NCBI GenBank assembly: GCA_900771005.1
Contig: CAAGMI010000383.1
Coordinates: 1-13,228 of the forward strand
Direction of reading: 5' to 3'
From: Rikenellaceae bacterium
GTDB taxonomy: Bacteria > Bacteroidota > Bacteroidia > Bacteroidales > UBA932
DNA: 13,228 nt
In this document: positions 1 through 7,571 of the stretch, one piece after another
Layout: each line of letters starts with the position of its first letter
Numbering within the stretch: the first letter of the stretch is position 1
Notes under the pieces: model-generated
Told to the model about the DNA's origin: nothing
The model's database searches: none
What the model saw: the letters and a program-made list of their open reading frames with translations, nothing else
Made by a program: the position numbers and the translations under genes

Positions 1-103
1 AGAGCTGCGGGGAGCTCGGGGAAGTGGCTCTCCTCGCTCTGCCGAGGATAACTTCCGCCCTCGCACGCCGCGCCTTCACAATCTTACACCCTTGTTGCAC
101 TGT
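1..103. other. GC-rich edge region with nested inverted repeats, no assignable gene
   Basis: This stretch lies downstream of the small exported-protein gene and runs to the window edge. Bases 1-60 are about two-thirds G+C, clearly richer than the flanking genes. A perfect 5-bp hairpin (arms 32-36 and 43-47, 6-base loop) sits inside a second pair of arms, GGAAGT at 20-25 and ACTTCC at 51-56. No T-run follows, so it does not look like an intrinsic terminator. On the minus strand, the frame of the upstream gene stays open after its TGA to the edge (34 codons). It contains GTG codons at 98-100 and 77-79 and would encode an Arg/Ala-rich peptide. This could be the start of another gene, a structured RNA or plain spacer. 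I do not recognise it. Confidence 0.3.
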
Positions 104-805
104 TCACTTGAATCGGGGTTTTACTATCTGTTCATGAACGAAATCTATAAGCTCCGCGAGCGACTCGTCCTTGTTCCACTTGATCTTCTTTTCCTTGAAG
201 AACGCATTTGCCGCATCCTTGTCTATGCCGGGGAACTCACGCACGCCATATTTTGAAGCCGGAACCAGTTTTCCGTCAACATATATGAATTTCTCGATGA
301 GCTGAGGAAGTACGATACCGTTATCCCTCTTTTCCATAGCAGTGTCAAAGTGCGTGTTCACCATACTGTCCATCCCCTGAAGGAGAGAAGTCACGTTCAT
401 CGCAGAAGCGCTGGAAGAAGAAATCCCATAGCCGATGTCAACCTTGTCCAACTTGTCAAAATCAATGGAATAGAACTGCAGAAGGCTGCCGTTGTCCGTT
501 TCGGCAAGCACCTGATACATCTTGCCGCCCACGTTTACGAATACCTGTCCCCCTACTCTGGCGGTATAGATCGTCATCATATCGATCTTCATGATCTTAC
601 CGTCAACTATATAATGCAGGGAGCCGTCCGCTATGGAAATGTTGAACGTACTGTTCTCCACCAGAGATCCGCTCAATGTCCTCACGGCTCCGGACTGGAA
701 ATTTTCATACAGATAAGGCCAGCTCTCACGCGGCTCATATTTCTGTGCATAGGCATTGACGAAAGCCGATGCCAGCACAAGCAATGCAATCAGATACTTT
801 TTCAT
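104..805 (-). CDS. Small exported protein of unknown function
   Basis: A 233-residue protein with a clear Sec signal peptide: basic MKK start, hydrophobic core and probable cleavage after Ala20 (AYA|Q). There is no lipobox cysteine, so it should be a soluble or loosely bound periplasmic or outer-envelope protein. No transmembrane segment follows the signal. The N-terminal half (about 30-120) looks beta-rich, with short strands alternating with GG and DG turns (for example VDGK near 67 and VGGK near 92). A serine-rich stretch (SSSSAS) lies near 128-133, and the C-terminal end is charged and probably helical. No catalytic motif is evident, and I do not recognise a named family. The start is supported by the signal peptide. 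The gene follows the Calx-beta lipoprotein gene on the same strand, but a strong terminator separates them and it appears to have its own promoter (811-840), so it is probably not part of the Sus-like operon. Confidence 0.8.
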   Translation of the reverse strand: MKKYLIALLVLASAFVNAYAQKYEPRESWPYLYENFQSGAVRTLSGSLVENSTFNISIADGSLHYIVDGKIMKIDMMTIYTARVGGQVFVNVGGKMYQVLAETDNGSLLQFYSIDFDKLDKVDIGYGISSSSASAMNVTSLLQGMDSMVNTHFDTAMEKRDNGIVLPQLIEKFIYVDGKLVPASKYGVREFPGIDKDAANAFFKEKKIKWNKDESLAELIDFVHEQIVKPRFK

Positions 806-810
806 AGGTA

Positions 811-840
811 CAAATATAAATAAAAAAGCCCATCCGTCAA
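811..840 (-). promoter_or_regulatory. Putative Bacteroidota promoter, TTG-19-TATATTTG
   Basis: Read on the minus strand, TTG at 840-838 is followed after exactly 19 nt by TATATTTG at 818-811. This fits the Bacteroidota primary-sigma consensus (-33 TTG/TTTG, -7 TAnnTTTG) at the -7 element in all fixed positions. The -7 element ends only 5 nt before the ATG at 805, so the expected transcription start falls at or beside the start codon and the mRNA would be leaderless or nearly so. The -33 element lies in the loop of the upstream terminator hairpin. The sequence match is direct; promoter function is inferred. Confidence 0.55.
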
Positions 841-853
841 GATGGGCTTTTTT
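822..853 (-). terminator. Intrinsic terminator after the Sus-like operon
   Basis: A perfect inverted repeat: 13-base arms at 822-834 and 841-853 with a 6-base loop (835-840). Each arm is a GC core (GCCCATC) extended by an A or T tract. On the minus strand the hairpin begins 16 nt after the stop codon of the Calx-beta lipoprotein gene and ends in six Ts followed by ATTTAT, the expected layout of a Rho-independent terminator. The A and T tracts make it symmetric, so it could also stop plus-strand transcripts. Confidence 0.92.
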
Positions 854-869
854 AAGTATTTATCAAACA

Positions 870-1826
870 TTATTTCTTAATGAAATATGTAGGATAATTA
901 GGATTGAACTGAGCAAGACAGTTCATGTAATAGTAAAGCCAGTCACCAGGTGCTTCAGACTGATATCCATAACAGTTGAGCTGGAACGGATTCTCGGTAA
1001 CCCAAGCGCCATCCTCAGAAAGAGTCCAAACGACTTCGTAAGGCTCGGTAACACAAGCACCGTTGGTGATGTTAGTACCGCTCCATCCGAAGATAACGAA
1101 ATTATCATAGCCGAACATATTTGCAGAGGTAATCCCGGTATCCTGAGGGAGTGGGCACCTGATCTCAGTGTGTTCCTCGTTTACATATCCCCATAGTTTG
1201 ATTGTTCCAGGAATATACGAAGCATAACCGAGGCATGCATAGAAAGGATTTTCAATGTTGATCTTAGTAACATCACCAGGGAACTCTGAAAGGATAGTAT
1301 CCCAATTGATATAACTATATGCTCCATTGGTATTGACATCAACAGTATAATATGTGTAATCCCCAAAGAGATCGACGAGAGGGTGATCCTTGTCGGCAAT
1401 GGTAATCCTCGCTGTGTTGATTGAACCAAGAGTTACATTGTTTGTAGCCTCCTTGAGGATAACCTGGAAATTGACATCTCCGGTAAATGTTCCCGGCTGA
1501 CCGGTAATGCTGATCTCAATCTCCTGAGTCTCTACACCCTTGGCAAAGTTGAGAACACCTGTTCCTCCGATTATTGTGTAGTCAACGCCCTGCTTTGCAG
1601 TACCGTCCTTGATTTCATAAGAAACGGCACAGTCAGATGTAGCATTGTACACGTGAACAGGAAGTTTGTATGAAACTGCCGGCTCGCCCACTGCAGGTTC
1701 GGTAATCTTTGCAGAAGAGACGTCAACCGAAGCGAAAGGCACAGTTTTGTAATCTGCATATTTCACGCAGGATACCAGGCCTGCGAATACAGATACAACT
1801 GCAAAAATCTTAAATATCTTTTTCAT
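870..1826 (-). CDS. Calx-beta-domain surface lipoprotein, third gene of SusCD operon
   Basis: A 318-residue lipoprotein precursor. The signal peptide ends in a lipobox LVSC with the lipidated residue at Cys20. Residues about 30-147 read as a Calx-beta-type fold: GTAKQGVDYT, then GVLNFAKG, an I-E-I-S-I strand and a closing ARITIADKD, the usual order of Calx-beta signatures. Residues about 150-318 form a second, aromatic-rich domain (many Tyr, Trp, Phe and several Cys) that I cannot assign; it could bind ligand. The gene lies 23 nt after susD on the same strand and is followed by a strong terminator, so it is the last gene of the operon. Genes in this position often encode accessory surface ligand-binding lipoproteins. 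That role is inferred from location and architecture; no enzymatic motif is visible. The ATG start is fixed by the signal peptide; no Shine-Dalgarno sequence is evident. Confidence 0.85.
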   Translation of the reverse strand: MKKIFKIFAVVSVFAGLVSCVKYADYKTVPFASVDVSSAKITEPAVGEPAVSYKLPVHVYNATSDCAVSYEIKDGTAKQGVDYTIIGGTGVLNFAKGVETQEIEISITGQPGTFTGDVNFQVILKEATNNVTLGSINTARITIADKDHPLVDLFGDYTYYTVDVNTNGAYSYINWDTILSEFPGDVTKINIENPFYACLGYASYIPGTIKLWGYVNEEHTEIRCPLPQDTGITSANMFGYDNFVIFGWSGTNITNGACVTEPYEVVWTLSEDGAWVTENPFQLNCYGYQSEAPGDWLYYYMNCLAQFNPNYPTYFIKK

Positions 1827-1849
1827 ATCTAATTCTGATTTAAAATTTA

Positions 1850-3349
1850 CTACTCGCTATATCCAGGATTCTGAACAAGGTTGGAGTTGATCTTCATTTC
1901 AGGAGCCGGTACAGGCCAGATGAAGTGGAAATCATTTGCAGCAAACTGCTTGTTCTCATAGCTTTCACCACTCTGGATGACATACTGGCAGCCTTCCTGA
2001 ACAGGACGTCCGCTGAAGCCCTGACCCCATCTCTTGAGACACCACATGCGGAATCCGTCACCGACGGTCTCCTTGTACCACTCCTGCTGTACAGTTGCTT
2101 CTGTCGCATCTGTAAGAGTAGCATTGCGGGCAGCCTGAAGTGCGTTGAGGTCGGCCTTTGCTGCTGCAACGTCGGTGTTGAGCTCAGCCTCTGCTGCGAT
2201 AAGATACATCTCGCTGATCTTGAATGGCTTCGGTTTCTGACGGCCATTGCGGATAGGAGAAGATGTAAGTGTTGGGTTACCCCAGTACTTGATGAATGTG
2301 TAGAAATCTCCAGTGTAATATGTTCCTGCAATCTGGACAGTCTCCTCGTTGCTGAACCATACTGCGAAACGGAGGTCTGCAGGTTCATAAGCCTTTACAA
2401 GTTTCTCTGTAGGGAGGAAGTATGGACGGAACACGTGACCGGTTGCGCCATTGGCATCAGATACGCTGTTTGTCCAGTACTCGTTGGAGTTGCTGCCCTC
2501 GGTAAGGGATGCATAGGTCTGGTAGATGGCCTCTGTGCCTTCGTCATTGACATACTCTGCAATCATCTCCTCAGCAGTGCTTGCCAGTTTATAATTGTTG
2601 CTGCCAATAACTTTGTGTGCATATGCAGCAGCATTTGCATAGTCCTTGACATCCATGAAATAACGTGCATAAAGAGCGTTGACTGCATCGATAGTAGGCT
2701 TCTGGGAACGTGCCTTTCCGCTTACTCCTGCAAGGATAGTCGCAGCCTCGTCAAGGTCAGCCTTGATCTGAGCATAAACCTCACCTACCGTTGCGCGTGA
2801 AGGCTTCTCATTCTGGTCATACTTCAGCACGAGAGGAACACAAGGTGAGCTGGTCGCTGCCGGAGAATAAGCCGGTCCGAAGTGACGTGCAAGTGTAAGA
2901 TATGAAGCGGCACGGAAGAAGAGAGCCTCTCCCTTGACGATCTTCGCCTTTTCCTTCAGATTCTCAGGAACATTGTCAGTGTTTGCAATGACGATATTGT
3001 AGTTCTTGATAACTGAATAGTGACCTTCCCACATATCCTCCGTGTCATAATCGGAAGTAGTGAACGTATAGTCGCATCTGTGGATGGAACCATAGTTGTT
3101 ACCAAAGTCGATGGTAGCGTTGAAATAGTCGAACTGAACCTCCTCCGTCGTGGTGTATGTACCACCCTGTACAGCACGGAAAGAAGCAAGTATACCATTC
3201 TCGAAAGCGTTCAGGTTAGCCTGGGTCTGAATCAGCATCCCACCTTCCTCATAAGCGATAGCGTTGATAGGAACGAGGTTGAGATCACAGGAAGCAAGCA
3301 TCACTACTGAAGCTGCAGCTGCAAGTGTATATTTAACTATATTTTTCAT
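1850..3349 (-). CDS. susD-like: SusD/RagB-family outer-membrane lipoprotein
   Basis: A 499-residue protein with a lipoprotein signal peptide ending LASC, lipidated Cys21. The rest follows the SusD/RagB pattern: an N-terminal region with YNIVIANTDNVPE, then KGEALFFRAASYLTLARHFGP (split here as KGEALFFRA and SYLTLARHFG), a helical TPR-like body, the KISEMYLIAAEAELN segment near 390, the late FRMWCLKRWG motif, and the family's C-terminal ending with FIWPVPAPE and NPGYSE. Proteins of this family sit on the cell surface as a lid over a SusC transporter and help capture ligand. The start lies 12 nt after the susC stop with an AAGGA element about 7 nt before ATG, one of the few recognisable ribosome binding sites here, which suggests coupled expression. 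Ligand specificity cannot be read from the sequence; glycan and peptide substrates are both known for the family. Confidence 0.95.
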   Translation of the reverse strand: MKNIVKYTLAAAASVVMLASCDLNLVPINAIAYEEGGMLIQTQANLNAFENGILASFRAVQGGTYTTTEEVQFDYFNATIDFGNNYGSIHRCDYTFTTSDYDTEDMWEGHYSVIKNYNIVIANTDNVPENLKEKAKIVKGEALFFRAASYLTLARHFGPAYSPAATSSPCVPLVLKYDQNEKPSRATVGEVYAQIKADLDEAATILAGVSGKARSQKPTIDAVNALYARYFMDVKDYANAAAYAHKVIGSNNYKLASTAEEMIAEYVNDEGTEAIYQTYASLTEGSNSNEYWTNSVSDANGATGHVFRPYFLPTEKLVKAYEPADLRFAVWFSNEETVQIAGTYYTGDFYTFIKYWGNPTLTSSPIRNGRQKPKPFKISEMYLIAAEAELNTDVAAAKADLNALQAARNATLTDATEATVQQEWYKETVGDGFRMWCLKRWGQGFSGRPVQEGCQYVIQSGESYENKQFAANDFHFIWPVPAPEMKINSNLVQNPGYSE

Positions 3350-3361
3350 AATAAAATCCTT

Positions 3362-6300
3362 TTAGAATGTAAGTTCAATTCCGCCAAGATACTGCTTTGA
3401 GTTACCAGGTCTACCGTAACTGAGGTTAGAGTCAACCTCAGGGTCGATACCTGTGTAATTTGTTGCAGTCAGGAGGTTACGTCCCGTGAACGTGATCTTG
3501 ACACCCTTGAATACCTTCTGGGCCTCAAGCCACTTGTTTGGAAGAGCTATACCGACCTGGAGGCTCTTGAGCCTGAGGAATGATGCATCCTCATAGAGGT
3601 GGGTATCGAACTGCATTACACAACCCTTTGACCAGTCAGGCCACTGTGCGTTCCTGTTCGTAGGAGTCCAGAAATCGCTCACGCCCTTGTAGGTATTCAT
3701 ACCTGCGAAGTTTGCAGGGTTAGCATAGAAATATGCATCGTTGTTGATGAGGGTCTTTCCGAGGACATAAGAGAAGTCAGCCCTGAATGAGAGGAACTTC
3801 CATCCGCCTTCGATACCGAAACCTCCGTTGATAGGAGCGGTATATTTGAGACCTGTGTTCTGTGTAAGCGCTGCCTCATCGAAATCCTTGGTTACCCTTG
3901 AAGGATCCTTTGTTGTGATGTCCGTATCATCTCCAGGGAGATACCAGGTTGGAGCACCGTCCTCAGGATCGATACCTGCGAAGATAGGGCAGTAGAACAT
4001 TACAGGCATTCCCTGTACGTATGCCAGACCGTAGTCAGGCATTTCCCAACGATATCTGTTGCGATCCGGATCCCAGGCTGCTTCGAAGAGCTCGGATACG
4101 GTCTCCTTGTTGTAGTTGAAGATAGCGTTCACGCGCAAGTATGCGTCCCTGTTCCTGATGATGTCAAGACCGAGGGTGAGGTCGATACCGCTGTTGGTAA
4201 GTCCACCGACATTGGCTGTAAGGCTTGTGAAACCTGCTGTGTATGGATAAGGAACATCCATAAGCATATCTGTTGTCTTACGATAGTAGTATTCGAGCTC
4301 GATGTCGAGCATATTGAACATGCGTGCGCTTGCACCTACCGTGAAGAGGCCCTGCTTTTCCCAGGTGAGGTCATTGTTGCTAGGCTGACCTACGATCCAT
4401 GAGCTTGCATCAGCGTATTTTGTAGTAGTGCCGATGAGAGCGAGGTGAGAGTAGTCACCGATGGATGCATTACCCTGTGTACCGTAGCTGATCTTTGCTG
4501 TGAGATCCTGGAGCCAGCTGCTGTTCTTTACGAAGTCTTCCTTGCGTCCGTTCCACTTGAAACCGGCTGACCAGAAAGTTGCGTTACGCTTGTTGATACC
4601 GAAACGTGAAGATGCATCGTTACGGATTGTGGCATCGATGTTGTACTTGCCCTGATAGCTGTAGTCAGCGTGTCCGAAGAATGAAAGGAACTTGCTGCTT
4701 GATGATGACTCGCTTACTCCGCGGGACTCTGCAGTACCTTCATTGAGGATGACGAGACGGTCCTCTGTCTGTCCGCTTGATGAAGCTGAGAAGTAGTCAT
4801 ACCAGTTGCTGATACCTTCCTGACCTGCAAGCAATGAGATTGCGTGGTCGTTAGCAATCGTGAATGCATACTCGATGGTATTTGTAATGGTATTGTTCGA
4901 GGTCATCTGAGCTGACTTGCTTCTTGCACCTGTTCCTGAACGCAGAGGGCTTGAAGGTATTGACTTGCTGTTACCGAGATAGAATCTGGTATCTGTACCG
5001 ATCTGTGAACGGATCTTGAAGTTCTTGAACGGCTCGATCTCAACATAAGCCGCACCGTTGAGTCCATAGCTCTTGCTTACGCTAGGATAGGTCTCCATAT
5101 AAAGGTATGGATTGGCAGATCCGTTAGGGAACTTAGGAGTGTAAAGCTGTCCCGTTGCAGGATCGATAGCCGGATAGAGAGGGTTCAGCAGGAATGAAAG
5201 ACCACCTGAAGTGTAGTTTGAAACACTTGAAGAGTCACCCCAGTTGGCATTCTGCTGCTGTTCGTCTGCTGAAAGGTTGAGGTTCACACCGACCTTGAGC
5301 CAGTTCTTAGGATGTCCCTGAACATTTGTACGAACAGTGTAACGGTCGTAGTAGTTGCCTACGGTCGTTCCTCTCTGATGGAACTGCGAAGCGGAAATCA
5401 TGTAAGCGACTTTCTGTCCGCCACCCTCGATTGTAACGTCATTCTGATACTGAGGGTTGTTCATCTGCTGGAATATCTTGTACCATACCGTGTTGGCTGT
5501 GTATCCCTGATCAGTGTAGTTGGCCTTGATCTGTGCAGGAGAATAGATGCCTGCGCGGATCCAGAAGTCCTTCAACTCGTCACCTGACATCATTGACTCA
5601 TAGAGTGATGGGTTTGCAAGAGTTGAAATACCATACTGTGAACGTACTGTCACAGTAGCGTCATTGTTGTATGAACCGGCCTTCGTAACTACGTAAACGA
5701 CACCATTTGCAGCACGTGCACCGTAGATTGACGTTGCAGATGCATCCTTGAGGATGGAAATGGAAAGAATATCGTTTGAGTTCATCGCCATAATTGTACG
5801 GCTTGATGAAGGGATACCGTCGATCACATACAGAGGAGCTGTTGATGAACCGAGAGAACCCATACCGTGCAACTGCATTGACACTGAGTTATCACCGGCA
5901 ACACCACCCGTCGTAAGGACGCTCAAACCTGCTACCTGGCCCTGAAGCTGATCGAGAGCTGAAGAAGAAGGTGCGTTCTTGACAACGTCTGACTTCACTG
6001 TTGTCACTGAACCAACAAGATTACCTACTTTCTTTGCTGAACCGTAACCGATAACGACTGTTCCTTCGAGCATTTCGTTGTCAGGTTCAAGTTCCACGTT
6101 TACAACGGTTCTTCCGTTGACAGCGATCTCCGCATCTTTAAAACCTATGGTTGTAAAGCCGAGAGTCGCATTTGCGGGAACGTTGATGGAATACTTACCA
6201 TCAAGGTCTGCCACTACTCCGTCAGGAGTTCCCTTTACAAGGATAGCTGCTCCTGGAAGAGGCTCGCCTGTCGTGGCATCTTTTACGACACCTGTTACCG

Positions 6301-6373
6301 TGATATTCTGCGCTGAGGCAAGAACACTCACAAGCAAAGCCATCGCTGAGAAAAAGATTTTAACTTTTTTCAT
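3362..6373 (-). CDS. susC-like: SusC/RagA-family TonB-dependent outer-membrane transporter
   Basis: A 1003-residue TonB-linked outer-membrane transporter. The signal peptide (1-21, cleavage ASA|Q) is followed by a carboxypeptidase-regulatory-like domain (about 24-100: TGEPLPGAAILVKGT, DLDGKYSINVP), a short VVIGYG element (106-111) in the usual TonB-box region, and a plug with DGIP (185-188) and LKDASATSIYGARAANGVV (about 208-226), the SusC family signature. The remainder is the beta-barrel, ending in an aromatic terminal strand (GGIELTF). There is no STN domain at the N-terminus, so direct anti-sigma signalling of the FecA/STN type is not expected. The length is normal for the family. With the downstream SusD it should form a TonB-driven lidded importer. 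The plug resembles the group often next to surface lipoproteins rather than glycan operons, but substrate assignment would be a guess. The start is fixed by the signal peptide; only an A-rich, SD-less leader precedes it. Confidence 0.96.
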   Translation of the reverse strand: MKKVKIFFSAMALLVSVLASAQNITVTGVVKDATTGEPLPGAAILVKGTPDGVVADLDGKYSINVPANATLGFTTIGFKDAEIAVNGRTVVNVELEPDNEMLEGTVVIGYGSAKKVGNLVGSVTTVKSDVVKNAPSSSALDQLQGQVAGLSVLTTGGVAGDNSVSMQLHGMGSLGSSTAPLYVIDGIPSSSRTIMAMNSNDILSISILKDASATSIYGARAANGVVYVVTKAGSYNNDATVTVRSQYGISTLANPSLYESMMSGDELKDFWIRAGIYSPAQIKANYTDQGYTANTVWYKIFQQMNNPQYQNDVTIEGGGQKVAYMISASQFHQRGTTVGNYYDRYTVRTNVQGHPKNWLKVGVNLNLSADEQQQNANWGDSSSVSNYTSGGLSFLLNPLYPAIDPATGQLYTPKFPNGSANPYLYMETYPSVSKSYGLNGAAYVEIEPFKNFKIRSQIGTDTRFYLGNSKSIPSSPLRSGTGARSKSAQMTSNNTITNTIEYAFTIANDHAISLLAGQEGISNWYDYFSASSSGQTEDRLVILNEGTAESRGVSESSSSSKFLSFFGHADYSYQGKYNIDATIRNDASSRFGINKRNATFWSAGFKWNGRKEDFVKNSSWLQDLTAKISYGTQGNASIGDYSHLALIGTTTKYADASSWIVGQPSNNDLTWEKQGLFTVGASARMFNMLDIELEYYYRKTTDMLMDVPYPYTAGFTSLTANVGGLTNSGIDLTLGLDIIRNRDAYLRVNAIFNYNKETVSELFEAAWDPDRNRYRWEMPDYGLAYVQGMPVMFYCPIFAGIDPEDGAPTWYLPGDDTDITTKDPSRVTKDFDEAALTQNTGLKYTAPINGGFGIEGGWKFLSFRADFSYVLGKTLINNDAYFYANPANFAGMNTYKGVSDFWTPTNRNAQWPDWSKGCVMQFDTHLYEDASFLRLKSLQVGIALPNKWLEAQKVFKGVKITFTGRNLLTATNYTGIDPEVDSNLSYGRPGNSKQYLGGIELTF

Positions 6374-6734
6374 AAGTTGAACTTTTGATTAAACAATAAA
6401 CTATACTAACTACTTTTTAGCTACAGCCAATCTCCCCCATAGAGAGGGATTTCCGCGCAAGGTCGGTAAAAAAATTCTTATATCCAAATTCTTTAACATG
6501 CGTTTAAACACCATATAGTGGGATATTTTGCCGAAAAACGCCAAATAAATCAGTTGTTTAATTTTTTTAATTACGATTTGTAAGCAAAATAGCAGAAATT
6601 GCTTTCATTTGTTAATAAAAATATTTTACATTATTTTTTTTACACCTATAATTATTGATTTCAAGCGATTTGGAAGCATTAAATAAAAAATGCAGGACTG
6701 ACGCCCCGCATTTCCGTTCCTTCAAAATGAAATC
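6374..6734. other. AT-rich intergenic region between atp operon end and susC
   Basis: This 361-bp region separates the atpG stop from the susC start. It holds the atp terminator (6682-6713) and must also hold the control region of the SusCD operon. I found no exact TAnnTTTG element on the minus strand. Weak candidates are TTG at 6430-6428 with TAGTATAG at 6408-6401 (19-nt spacer, 4 of 6 fixed -7 positions) and a one-base-short TATTTTG at 6591-6585. An imperfect inverted repeat lies at 6429-6451 (AATC-CCTC pairing to GGGAGATT with one mismatch on the minus strand). Several A/T homopolymer runs occur at 6560-6660. No open frame with coding character is seen. Confidence 0.6.
6682..6713 (-). terminator. 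Intrinsic terminator of the ATP synthase operon
   Basis: On the minus strand, 22 nt after the atpG stop, arms at 6713-6704 and 6697-6688 form a 10-bp stem (AAATGCGGGG with TCCTGCATTT, two G-U pairs) closing a 6-base loop. The stem is followed by TTTATTT. GC core plus T-run is the standard Rho-independent layout and marks the end of the atp transcript. Confidence 0.9.
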
Positions 6735-7571
6735 TTATTCGGCCGACCCGCCTACGAGATCGAGAATTTCGGCGGTTATCTTCTGCTGGCGGCCCTTGTT
6801 GTATTCAAGGGTCAGTTCTGAAAGAATGTCTTCCGCGTTGTCCGTAGCGGTCTGCATTGCAACCGTGCGGGCGGCATGTTCTGCTGCTGCAGAATCCAGA
6901 ATGGCAGTGAAGACCTTAAGCCTCTGTACCTGAGGGAGCAGGGTGTCAGCTATCTCAGCTGCATCCGGTTCAAAGATATAGGCATCCGGATCCGCCGTTG
7001 CATCCCCGCACTGCGAAACCGATTCAAGCGGCAGGTACCGCTCCACCACAGGAGCCTGCCGGGACGTCGAATAGAAATGATTGTAAACCAGGATCACCCT
7101 GGCGTATTCCCCGGCACAGTAGCCGTCTATCAGCCGCTGGGCCAACGTTCCGGATGTATCGTATGAAGGCTTCCCTATCAGAGAGGAGTAGTCGTTGGCC
7201 TGAGGGAATCCGATTTTTTTGACGGCATCAGAAATCTTGCGTCCCACGGCGATGATTTCCACATTCTCATATTTTGCAGCCTCTTCCAAAGCCGTCTTGA
7301 CGACGTTCACGTTGAACCCTCCGCACAAGCTGGAATTGGAGGATATGGCTACGATCACAGTCTTGCCTTCTTCGCTTCCTCCCTTTATGACGGAAGATGC
7401 CGGTACGCAGGAAAGGATATCTTCAAGGGCCTGCCTGTACGGGAGCATCGACTCGATAGCCTTCTGAGCCTTCCTGAGCTTTGAAGAAGCCACGAGTTTC
7501 ATCGCCGAAGTGATCTTCAGCGTCGAACGAACAGAGCCGATGCGTTCCTTTATTTCCCTGAGCGATCCCAT
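6735..7571 (-). CDS. atpG: F1Fo ATP synthase gamma subunit
   Basis: A 278-residue gamma subunit, the rotating central stalk of F1 that couples the c-ring to the catalytic sites. The N-terminal helix carries the family pattern LREIKERIGSVRSTLKIT followed by MKLVASSKLRKAQ. The C-terminal helix has the typical TDNAEDILSELTLEYNKGRQ and ITAEILDLVGG. These two helices form the coiled-coil shaft in the hexamer; the central Rossmann-like part (about 75-200) includes SSNSSLCGGFN. Length is close to the roughly 287 residues of E. coli. The start ATG overlaps the atpA stop in a TAATG, favouring translational coupling. It is the last gene of the operon and is followed by an intrinsic terminator. Confidence 0.97.
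   Translation of the reverse strand: MGSLREIKERIGSVRSTLKITSAMKLVASSKLRKAQKAIESMLPYRQALEDILSCVPASSVIKGGSEEGKTVIVAISSNSSLCGGFNVNVVKTALEEAAKYENVEIIAVGRKISDAVKKIGFPQANDYSSLIGKPSYDTSGTLAQRLIDGYCAGEYARVILVYNHFYSTSRQAPVVERYLPLESVSQCGDATADPDAYIFEPDAAEIADTLLPQVQRLKVFTAILDSAAAEHAARTVAMQTATDNAEDILSELTLEYNKGRQQKITAEILDLVGGSAE

Noticed and set aside
1925..2800. 291-codon open frame on the plus strand, Cys-rich
   Set aside because: It is antisense to susD; the Cys and Leu richness comes from complementary codons of susD, and there is no ribosome binding site or partner gene.
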